A DNA stretch of 12,252 nt, taken from NCBI GenBank assembly GCA_022572335.1, contig JACZWD010000060.1:1-12252 (forward strand), written 5' to 3'. Positions 7,212-12,252 of the stretch are shown here, piece after piece. The position numbers were made by a program, and so were the translations under genes. Every line of letters begins with the position of its first letter. Positions within the stretch are counted from its first letter, which is position 1. Under the pieces are notes generated by a model that was not told where the DNA came from, did no database searches, and worked only from the letters and a program-made list of their open reading frames with translations. Source of the stretch: Pseudomonadota bacterium (GTDB taxonomy: Bacteria > Pseudomonadota > Alphaproteobacteria > Rhodospirillales > 2-02-FULL-58-16).

Positions 7212-7333
7212 CCCGGGGCCTACCGCCCCCGGGGCGCTGCCGCGCCGGCTCTCGCGGGGCCGGTGGCCCCGCACCCCCTAGGTTTTAGGGCCTCTGGCCC
7301 TAAGAAAAAGCGGGGCGTGGGGTGCAACCCCAC
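7212..7333. repeat. Array of four short GC hairpins between phosphatase and kinase genes
   Basis: The 218-base gap between the two genes holds successive inverted repeats. The first is imperfect (7212-7233). Three are perfect with 3-nt loops: GCGGGGCC-GGT-GGCCCCGC (7254-7272), TTAGGGCC-TCT-GGCCCTAA (7285-7303) and GTGGGGT-GCA-ACCCCAC (7317-7333). Centres of the last three lie at 7263, 7294 and 7325, an exact 31-bp pitch. No T-run follows, so they are not ordinary terminators. They resemble REP-like intergenic elements of GC-rich proteobacteria. They could also stabilise or attenuate a phosphatase-kinase transcript. The rest of the gap (7334-7413) shows no clear promoter. Confidence 0.6.
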
Positions 7334-7413
7334 CCGGCGCAAGCCGCTTCTGGTGCCACGACAAAGCGTATCCGGGATTTTTGATCCTACCGATGGCAAG
7401 GCACTGAAACTCC

Positions 7414-8268
7414 ATGGACCGCGACATCACCGAGACCATCGCCCGCCTCGCCGGCTCCCGCCCGGTCCGGTTTTCCCCCCTCGGCGGGGGCTGCATCGGC
7501 GAGGTCCACCGGGTCGGCCTGGAGAACGGCGAGGCCCTGGTCGCCAAGACCGGCGGCGCCGGCAGCGGCCTCGCCCTGGAAGGGTTCATGCTGCGCTATC
7601 TGGCCGACCACAGCACCCTCCCGGTGCCCACGGTCGTGCACGCCGACGACCGGCTGTTGCTGATGACCTTCATCGAGACCCGGGGCGGCCTGACGGCGGA
7701 CGCGCAAATCCACGCCGCGGACCTGCTCGCCGACCTGCACGCGGTGACGGCCGATGCCTTCGGCTTCGAGCGGGACACGGTGATCGGGGGCCTGCACCAG
7801 CCCAACCCGCAGAGCAATACCTGGATCGCCTTCTTCCGCGACAGCCGCCTGCTCCACATGGGGCGCCAGGCGCTGGACGCCGGGCGCCTGCCCGGGCGCC
7901 TGATGACCCGCCTCGAGGCGCTCGCCGGCCGGCTGGAGACCTGGCTGGATGACGGCGCCAAGCCGTCCCTCGTTCACGGAGACATGTGGTCCGGCAACGT
8001 TTTGTGCCGGGACGGGCGCATCGCCGGTTTCGTCGACCCGGCCGTCTATCACGCCGATGCGGAGATCGAGCTCGCCTTCGGCACCATGTTCGGCACCTTC
8101 GGCCAGCCCTTTTTCGACCGCTACCGGGAGCGCGCGCCGCTGAGGCCCGGGTTCTTCGAAGACCGCCGCGATCTCTACAACCTGTATCCGCTGCTCGTCC
8201 ACGTGCGCCTGTTCGGCGGCTCCTACGTGGCCTCGGTGGAACGTACCCTGGCCCGCTTCGGGGTTTAA
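7414..8268 (+). CDS. Fructosamine/ketosamine-3-kinase family protein
   Basis: This 284-residue kinase has the aminoglycoside-phosphotransferase-like fold of the FN3K family. These enzymes phosphorylate the 3-position of ketoamine sugars attached to protein amines, making the adduct unstable so that the amine is released (deglycation). The nucleotide-binding region is LGGGCIGEVHRV (23-34) with Lys45. The family stretch NPQSNTWIAFFRDSRL is at 131-146. The catalytic loop HGDMWSGN is at 188-195 (Asp190, Asn195), and the metal-binding VDPA has Asp208. Length is normal. Bacterial members mostly prefer ribulosamines or erythrulosamines, as I recall, and are often encoded beside LMW phosphatases, as here. 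The start is the ATG giving MDRDITETIARL; its ribosome site is weak. The gene lies on the same strand as the phosphatase, 218 bases downstream of it across a hairpin array. Confidence 0.93.
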   Translation: MDRDITETIARLAGSRPVRFSPLGGGCIGEVHRVGLENGEALVAKTGGAGSGLALEGFMLRYLADHSTLPVPTVVHADDRLLLMTFIETRGGLTADAQIHAADLLADLHAVTADAFGFERDTVIGGLHQPNPQSNTWIAFFRDSRLLHMGRQALDAGRLPGRLMTRLEALAGRLETWLDDGAKPSLVHGDMWSGNVLCRDGRIAGFVDPAVYHADAEIELAFGTMFGTFGQPFFDRYRERAPLRPGFFEDRRDLYNLYPLLVHVRLFGGSYVASVERTLARFGV

Positions 8269-8285
8269 TACGGGATTTCATCCGG

Positions 8286-8444
8286 GTGTATCCGTGTTCA
8301 TCCGTGCCAGATGATCACCCGCTTTTCAATCGGATGGTCATTGGCCTGGGAACGGCGAATGATGGCCATCGAACGCGGCTGGACCCGCCTCGGCATCGGC
8401 GTCGCCGGGCGGACACGGATAAACACGGATGAACACGGATGAAC
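8286..8444. repeat. MITE-like element with 17-bp perfect inverted repeats and 10-bp tandem units
   Basis: ATCCGTGTTCATCCGTG (8290-8306) is the exact reverse complement of 8424-8440. The right arm consists of three tandem 10-bp units ACACGGATRA (8413-8442); the left arm carries two of these units in inverse orientation. About 117 bases lie between the arms and contain no recognisable gene. The arrangement looks like a small nonautonomous intergenic repeat. ATCCGTG-type repeats are, as I recall, widespread in environmental bacterial genomes, but I could not check copies elsewhere. No target-site duplication is obvious. Confidence 0.6.
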
Positions 8445-8636
8445 GTTCGTCTCAACGAACGCACGGGAATACTCACGGTCGCGCAGCATATCCCCCGTCC
8501 TCCGTGTCCCCTGCGTTTGAATCTTTTCAACGCCGGGCGCGCCGGGGGACGCCGGGAATAAATTAACCCCTCGGCGCTGTCTCTCGCCTTCGGCGGTCCC
8601 TGCCGTTTCGGCCCGTGCACGCCCAGGGGGGGCCAC

Positions 8637-8679
8637 CGGGGGGTGTCCCCCCGACAACGTATGCGGGGGGCGCCCCCGC
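8637..8679. repeat. Pair of strong GC hairpins downstream of thpR
   Basis: CGGGGGG-TGT-CCCCCCG (8637-8653) and GCGGGGG-GCG-CCCCCGC (8663-8679) are both perfect 7-bp stems with 3-nt loops and centres 26 bp apart. They follow the thpR stop codon (minus strand) by about 20 bases. No T-run is present. They could end the FIST-tas-thpR transcript or be copies of the same hairpin element found at 7254-7333. Confidence 0.5.
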
Positions 8680-8699
8680 GGCCCCCGGGAATTCCGGCA

Positions 8700-9236
8700 T
8701 TACTCCCCAAGCGGATAGTCGGCGATGGTCTCGTATTTGGCGCCGGCGTGGCTCAGATAGCTGCGCAGCAGATCGAAGCGGTCCACCGGGAACGGTCCGG
8801 CGGCAAAGGCGTTGTGGGTCTCGAGATAGGGGCCGACCCGCGCGCTCGTCGTGTTCCTGAAGCGGGCCAGGGTGACATGGGGCTTGAATTTGCGGCGCTC
8901 GGGCTCGAAGCCGGCGCGGACGATGGCCGATTCGACCTTGTCCCGCAGGTGCGCCAATCCGTCCGACTTTGCCACGCCGGCCCACACCGCGCGCACCTTG
9001 CGCCCCGAATCGAAACACCCCACCCCGCAGAGCGTGAGCCGGAAGGCCGGCTGGCGCACGTCGCTCAGCGCCGCGTCGATGTCCTCGGCCTGGGTGCTGT
9101 CCACCTCGCCGATGAACCTGAGCGAGACATGCATGTTGCCGGTGTCCACCCAGCGGGCACCGGGCACGCCGGAACACAGGTTCCCCAGGCTTTCGCGCAC
9201 CTCGGCGGGCAACGGGACGCCGACGAAGAGACGCAT
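8700..9236 (-). CDS. thpR: RNA 2',3'-cyclic phosphodiesterase (LigT/2H family)
   Basis: This 178-residue 2H phosphoesterase hydrolyses 2',3'-cyclic phosphate RNA ends to 2'-phosphates; early work on the family reported a reversible 2'-5' tRNA ligase activity. The two signature motifs are HVSL (His36-Leu39) and HVTL (His120-Leu123), which supply the two catalytic His-x-Ser/Thr pairs. The N-terminal MRLFVGVPLP is typical of the family and the length is normal. ATG 9236 is preferred over the adjacent GTG 9239 because GAAGGGG is then six bases upstream. It begins 19 bases after the aldo/keto reductase stop on the same strand and is almost certainly translated from the same mRNA. Known roles are in RNA end processing; why it sits with a reductase is unclear. 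Confidence 0.92.
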   Translation of the reverse strand: MRLFVGVPLPAEVRESLGNLCSGVPGARWVDTGNMHVSLRFIGEVDSTQAEDIDAALSDVRQPAFRLTLCGVGCFDSGRKVRAVWAGVAKSDGLAHLRDKVESAIVRAGFEPERRKFKPHVTLARFRNTTSARVGPYLETHNAFAAGPFPVDRFDLLRSYLSHAGAKYETIADYPLGE

Positions 9237-9255
9237 CACGGACCCCTTCCCCCGC

Positions 9256-10296
9256 TCATGGCGCCGGGTTGGGGTTTTCCCGGTGGATGGCCTCGATGCC
9301 GTCGACGACGTCCGGGGCCAGTCTCACCTCGACCGACGCCAGGTCGCTCTCGAGCTGCGCCGGCGTCGTGGCGCCGATGATCACGCTGGTCAGGAACCGG
9401 CGCGCGTGCACATAGGCCAGGGCCATCTGCGCCGGGTCCAGCCCGTGGCGGCGGGCCAGGGCCACGTAAGCCTCGGTGGCGGCGACGCCGTTCGCCTTCT
9501 CGTAGCGGGCGAACCGGGGAAACAGGGTGAGGCGCGCCCCCGCGGGCTTGGCGCCGTCCAGATACTTGCCCGACAGGACGCCGAAGGCGAGCGGCGAATA
9601 GGCAAGCAGTCCGCAGTCCTCGCGGATCGCCGCCTCGGCCAGTCCCACGTCGAAGACCCGGTTGAGCAGGTTGTACGGGTTCTGCACGCTCACCATCCGG
9701 GGCAGCCCGTTGGCCTCCGCCAGGGCAAGGAATTTCATGACGCCCCACGGCGTCTCGTTGGAAACGCCGATGCAGCGCACCTTTCCCGCCCGCACCAGGT
9801 CCGCGAGGACACCAAGAACCTCTTCCAGGGGGGTGAATGCATCGTCGTCTTCGTGTTCGTAGCCGAGCCGGCCGAAGGTGTTGGTGTTGCGCTCCGGCCA
9901 ATGGAGCTGATAGAGGTCCACGTAATCGGTCTGCAACCGTTCGAGGCTGCCGTCCACGGCCGCTTCGATGTGGGCGCGGTCGAACCTGAGGTCGCCGCCG
10001 CGGATGTAGGGGAAGCGCGGCGCCGGCCCGGTGATCTTGGTGGCGACGATCACCTTGTCCCGCATGGCGCGCGCCTTCAGCCAGTTGCCGATGATGGTTT
10101 CGCTGCGCCCGAAGGTCTCGGCGCGGGCCGGGAAGGAATACATCTCGGCGGTGTCGATGAAGGTGACGCCGGCGGCGACCGCCATGTCCAGTTGCCGGTG
10201 GGCTTCGGCTTCCGTGTTCTGTTCGCCGAACGTCATGGTGCCGAGACAGACGCGGCTGACCAGGATGTCGGTTCGGCCCAGGCGGCTGTATTCCAT
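9256..10296 (-). CDS. tas: Tas-like NADP(H)-dependent aldo/keto reductase
   Basis: This 346-residue cytoplasmic TIM-barrel oxidoreductase closely follows the remembered E. coli Tas sequence: an LGTMTFGEQN start, LQTDYVDLYQLHWPERNTNTFG, GVSNETPWGVM, SVQNPYNLLNR and ARRHGLDPAQMALAYV. The AKR catalytic tetrad is visible as Asp48, Tyr53, Lys87 and His132, and the NADP-binding region lies in the last third (IIGATTPAQLESDL). Such enzymes reduce aldehydes and ketones with NADPH; the physiological substrate of Tas is not settled, and in E. coli it was found by suppression of tyrosine auxotrophy. A GAGAG ribosome site precedes ATG 10296. It lies 24 bases after the FIST gene and 19 bases before thpR, in a three-gene minus-strand operon. 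Confidence 0.93.
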   Translation of the reverse strand: MEYSRLGRTDILVSRVCLGTMTFGEQNTEAEAHRQLDMAVAAGVTFIDTAEMYSFPARAETFGRSETIIGNWLKARAMRDKVIVATKITGPAPRFPYIRGGDLRFDRAHIEAAVDGSLERLQTDYVDLYQLHWPERNTNTFGRLGYEHEDDDAFTPLEEVLGVLADLVRAGKVRCIGVSNETPWGVMKFLALAEANGLPRMVSVQNPYNLLNRVFDVGLAEAAIREDCGLLAYSPLAFGVLSGKYLDGAKPAGARLTLFPRFARYEKANGVAATEAYVALARRHGLDPAQMALAYVHARRFLTSVIIGATTPAQLESDLASVEVRLAPDVVDGIEAIHRENPNPAP

Positions 10297-10320
10297 CGTT
10301 TCTCTCTTTCGTCTTGTCGC

Positions 10321-11436
10321 CTAGAGAAACAGGACAAGCACGCCGGTATAGGCATAGAGACGGTTGTTGGAAATCTCCCCGCCGGCATAGAAACCGACCA
10401 GGGGAACCGCGCCCAGACCGGCGCGGATCAGCGCCATTTCCCGGCCTTCCTCGCCGAACATGTTGGGGCCGCGCGCGACGCAACTGATATACAGGGCGCC
10501 CCTGGGCGGCCCGGCGAGGCGGCGTTTCAGCTTTTCCAGCATGGCGAGAAGGTCGGCCTCGGCGCTTTCGGGATCGCGGCGCACGAACATCACCCGATCG
10601 CCGGGACGGATTTCGCCGCCCACGGCCAGCCAGCCACGCACCGGATCGATGCCGACCAGGTTGCGCACCATGTAGTCGCCGGTGTCGGACCCCTCTATAG
10701 GGATCGCCGCATGGATGTAGCCGGCCACCCGGTCCAGGTCACGGGCCAGGAGGTCGCCCACGTCCTCCTTGAACACGTCCAGCGCGCGCCGCCCGTCCAG
10801 GCCGAGAACGACGTTGTCCACACAGTCCGAGATCAGGTGGCTTGGCGCGACCGGCGTGCATCCCTGGCTCAGTCCCGTCGCCACCTCCACCTCGGGCGCG
10901 AAAAGTATTCCCGAAAGGCCGCCGCCGGTAACCTGTTCGGCCACGTGCTGGCCTTCCACCCGCGACGACGTCAGGCCGCCGACCAGGAAGCCCGAGGTGG
11001 CCAGGGCCAGGTCCTCGATCAGACCGAGGCCGTCGGGATTGCCGGGGTCCACGTGAACGATGCCGAACCTGGGCGAAACCCGTGCTATCCATTCCCGGTG
11101 ACCGGCGGACAGCTCGTCGGTCCCCTTGCTTATGGTGGGGATCACGGCAAAGCCGTCCTCTGGCAGGTCCGCCGCCATGACCGCCACCGCCGGACGGTCG
11201 AAATATTCCTCCGCGTCGGCGCAGATGCCCATGCCGACGCCGCCGACCCAGTGCTCTATCCCGGTCTTTCGCCTGAGGTAGGTAAGGATACTGCCCAGGT
11301 CTTCGGCCAGGGCGTCGGTGACGTATACGAACCCCAGGTTGGCCTTGACCGGCGCCGGGCCGAGCCCGTCGGCGCAGGCCTTGGCGGCATGGGCCCAGTC
11401 GTCGGCCGCGGAATGGGCGACCTTGAACGGTGTCAT
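10321..11436 (-). CDS. Stand-alone FIST-domain (FIST_N + FIST_C) sensory protein
   Basis: This 371-residue protein consists of a FIST_N domain (about residues 30-215) and a FIST_C domain (about 220-365). Recognisable parts are the early GVGMGICADAEEYF, GFLVGGLTSSR, the FIST_C start after the mid-protein LISDCVDNVV region, and the C-terminal GFYAGGEISNNRLYAYTGVLVLF. FIST is a predicted small-ligand-binding sensory module, often fused to chemotaxis receptors, kinases or cyclic-di-GMP enzymes. Here no output domain is attached, so any signalling would need a separate partner. There is no signal peptide or membrane segment, so it is cytoplasmic. I chose ATG 11436 (MTPFKVAHSAADDWAHAAK) because upstream codons encode Arg/Gly/Pro-rich filler overlapping hairpins; its ribosome site is weak (AGGA, about 12 bases away). 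It leads the operon with tas and thpR. Confidence 0.85.
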   Translation of the reverse strand: MTPFKVAHSAADDWAHAAKACADGLGPAPVKANLGFVYVTDALAEDLGSILTYLRRKTGIEHWVGGVGMGICADAEEYFDRPAVAVMAADLPEDGFAVIPTISKGTDELSAGHREWIARVSPRFGIVHVDPGNPDGLGLIEDLALATSGFLVGGLTSSRVEGQHVAEQVTGGGLSGILFAPEVEVATGLSQGCTPVAPSHLISDCVDNVVLGLDGRRALDVFKEDVGDLLARDLDRVAGYIHAAIPIEGSDTGDYMVRNLVGIDPVRGWLAVGGEIRPGDRVMFVRRDPESAEADLLAMLEKLKRRLAGPPRGALYISCVARGPNMFGEEGREMALIRAGLGAVPLVGFYAGGEISNNRLYAYTGVLVLFL

Positions 11437-11502
11437 GGGCGGACGATTCCTGCGTTCTCTTCGCCGGCGGCGTCCCGGCGTGCCCGGGCCGCCACGGCGT
11501 CC

Positions 11503-11525
11503 ATAATAGGTGGGGCGGCGCCCCA
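11503..11525 (-). promoter_or_regulatory. Candidate -10 box with adjacent palindrome upstream of the FIST operon
   Basis: The minus strand reads TATTAT at 11508-11503, five of six bases of the -10 consensus, about 67 bases before the FIST start. Just upstream sits a perfect inverted repeat, TGGGGC-GGC-GCCCCA (11511-11525). A TTGATG lies at 11535-11530, but the 21-bp gap is too long for a standard promoter. The palindrome may be an operator or merely another GC hairpin. Confidence 0.3.
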
Positions 11526-11591
11526 GCCCCATCAAAAAAAACGCCCGGCGCGGCGACGCGGCGCGGCCCACGCGTTTCCCCCATGAGGGGG
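11511..11591. repeat. GC hairpins and A8 run in the FIST/BI-1 divergent gap
   Basis: The divergent gap (11437-11748) holds TGGGGC-GGC-GCCCCA (11511-11525), an uninterrupted run of eight A residues (11534-11541), and CCCCC-ATGA-GGGGG (11578-11591). Seen on the minus strand, the A-run becomes a T8 run preceded only by a 4-bp stem, so it is a poor terminator and no minus-strand gene lies upstream. The hairpins match the style seen at 7254-7333 and 8637-8679. Confidence 0.45.
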
Positions 11592-11671
11592 CCTAATTCA
11601 GCAACGAATAAGGGTGTCGCGACTGGCATGTACGCCCGTAGGCCGGGACGGAGGTTACCAAATGTTAATCC

Positions 11672-11709
11672 CGATTCTATTGAATCGCCCCCGATTCCTG
11701 CCATATTAG
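11672..11709 (+). promoter_or_regulatory. Candidate BI-1 promoter with three CGATTC half-sites at 10-bp pitch
   Basis: TTGAAT (11680-11685) can act as a -35 box, with a weak -10 (CATATT or TATTAG) within 11702-11709. CGATTC occurs at 11672-11677, inverted as GAATCG at 11682-11687, and again at 11692-11697. The starts are exactly 10 bp apart, one helical turn. The first two form a perfect palindrome with a TATT spacer. This looks like an operator overlapping the -35; the cognate regulator is unknown. Confidence 0.4.
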
Positions 11710-11748
11710 CGGCAAGCTTTGAAACGAGTAGGTTGAAGGGGGTTTGCA

Positions 11749-12252
11749 ATGGCTCTCGGACCCGAAAAACGGTTTGAACTGCGCACCCAGCCAATGACCC
11801 GGGCTGAGGCCGAAGCCGCCGAGATCGACGTCGGCCTGCGCGAGTACATGCTCAAGGTCTACAACTACATGGCCTCGGGCCTGGCGCTCACCGGGATCGT
11901 CGCCTACCTGACGGCGAGCTCGCCAACCTTGATGCAGTTGATCTTCGGCACGCCGCTGGCGTATGTGGCGATGTTCCTGCCGTTGGTGGGTTTCCTGTTC
12001 ATTCCCTCGCTTATCCAGCGAAAGGACTTCCGCGTGGCGCAAATCGCCTTTTGGGGCTTCGCCGGGGCGCTGGGGGTTTCGTATTCCGTCATCCTTTTGG
12101 TCTACACGGAAGACAGCATCGCGCGGGTCTTTTTCATCACCGCGGGCATGTTCTCCGGCATGAGCCTTTTCGGCTACACCACCAAGAGGGACCTGACCGG
12201 CCTCGGCGGGTTCGCGGTCATGGGCACGTGGGGCATCCTCATCGCCATGATG
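11749..12252 (+). CDS. Bax inhibitor-1/YccA family membrane protein (3' end beyond window)
   Basis: The first 168 residues are present and the frame runs off the right edge. AAGGGGG lies about six bases before ATG 11749. After a charged cytosolic N-terminus (residues 1-33), hydrophobic segments follow at about 38-56, 62-88, 97-119, 125-143 and 152-168, matching the first five or so helices of the six- to seven-helix BI-1 (TMBIM) fold. The AEIDVGLREYMLKVYNYMASGLALTGIVAY opening and FGYTTKRDLTGLGGF are characteristic of the alphaproteobacterial group. Family members sit in the inner membrane; bacterial YetJ is a pH-dependent calcium leak channel, while E. coli YccA modulates the FtsH protease. 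Which role applies here is not decidable. It is divergent from the FIST operon. Confidence 0.92.
   Translation, partial: MALGPEKRFELRTQPMTRAEAEAAEIDVGLREYMLKVYNYMASGLALTGIVAYLTASSPTLMQLIFGTPLAYVAMFLPLVGFLFIPSLIQRKDFRVAQIAFWGFAGALGVSYSVILLVYTEDSIARVFFITAGMFSGMSLFGYTTKRDLTGLGGFAVMGTWGILIAMM

Larger units (their letters stand above)
8269..8699. other. 431-base noncoding spacer between kinase and thpR
   Basis: No credible gene lies here; frames on both strands are broken or low-complexity. It holds the ATCCGTG inverted-repeat element (8286-8444). A stretch at 8498-8520 reads CCTCCGTGTCCCCTGCG, which recalls another intergenic repeat style seen in environmental bacteria. An AT-rich patch lies around 8559-8568. 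Two strong GC hairpins are at 8637-8679. The two flanking genes converge, so no promoter is needed for them. Confidence 0.6.

Noticed and set aside
7283..7310. TTAGGGCC hairpin as an ordinary intrinsic terminator of the phosphatase gene
   Set aside because: On the plus strand the hairpin is followed by an A-rich run rather than T residues, and on the minus strand the T-run precedes the stem. Neither orientation fits.
8290..8440. CRISPR-like array in the ATCCGTG region
   Set aside because: Units are only 10 bp and contiguous with no spacers, and the two arms are inverted. It is a small repeat element, not CRISPR.
11534..11559. Rho-independent terminator on the minus strand with a T8 run
   Set aside because: The preceding stem is only 4 bp (CGCC/GGCG) and no minus-strand gene lies upstream within the window to be terminated.
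8851..11586. A 911-codon open frame on the plus strand, opposite thpR, tas and the FIST gene
   Set aside because: Antisense frames stay open in GC-rich genes because of third-position GC bias. Its translation is low-complexity His/Arg/Gly-rich with no family resemblance, while the opposite strand encodes three well-recognised proteins.

Overview
The window is GC-rich bacterial chromosome (hand counts of about 65-70% GC in most genes). The gene content looks like an ordinary housekeeping/stress stretch of a proteobacterium. The Bax-inhibitor-1-like protein at the right edge and the overall style suggest an alphaproteobacterium, perhaps Rhodospirillales-like; this is inference with modest confidence. 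I see no CRISPR array, prophage, transposase, rRNA or tRNA.

Left part (1-2217): a possible divergent gene start at the very edge, then a TetR-family regulator and a carboxymuconolactone decarboxylase/AhpD-like gene split by a one-base frameshift. A DsbA-family thiol oxidoreductase follows on the same strand. Palindromes of the form GAAC-N4-GTTC lie in front of both the regulator and the AhpD-like gene, so this reads as a small self-regulated redox locus. Next, argG (argininosuccinate synthase) has its own promoter.

Middle (3601-5160): one AAA-type ATPase of the DUF4143 family, with distinctly lower GC than its surroundings and its own AT-rich promoter region. It looks like a one-gene acquired island. 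It is followed by a minus-strand pair, cobB (Sir2 deacylase) then a uracil-DNA-glycosylase-family protein. Divergent from cobB run a low-molecular-weight phosphatase and a fructosamine-3-kinase-family kinase. That last pair fits a known protein-deglycation pathway (removal of sugar adducts), which makes it the most interesting functional grouping here.

Right part (8269-12252): a 430-base noncoding stretch holds a 17-bp perfect inverted repeat with 10-bp tandem units, plus GC hairpins. Then comes a minus-strand putative operon: stand-alone FIST sensory protein, Tas-like aldo/keto reductase and ThpR RNA 2',3'-cyclic phosphodiesterase. A divergent Bax inhibitor-1/YccA family membrane protein is cut off by the window edge. 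Intergenic spaces repeatedly carry short GC-rich hairpins with 3-nt loops; three of them between the phosphatase and kinase genes sit at an exact 31-bp pitch.

I found no clear previously undescribed multi-gene system. The best leads are the deglycation/eraser neighbourhood, the acquired DUF4143 ATPase, the broken AhpD-like gene with its intact operators, and the hairpin and ATCCGTG repeat elements.
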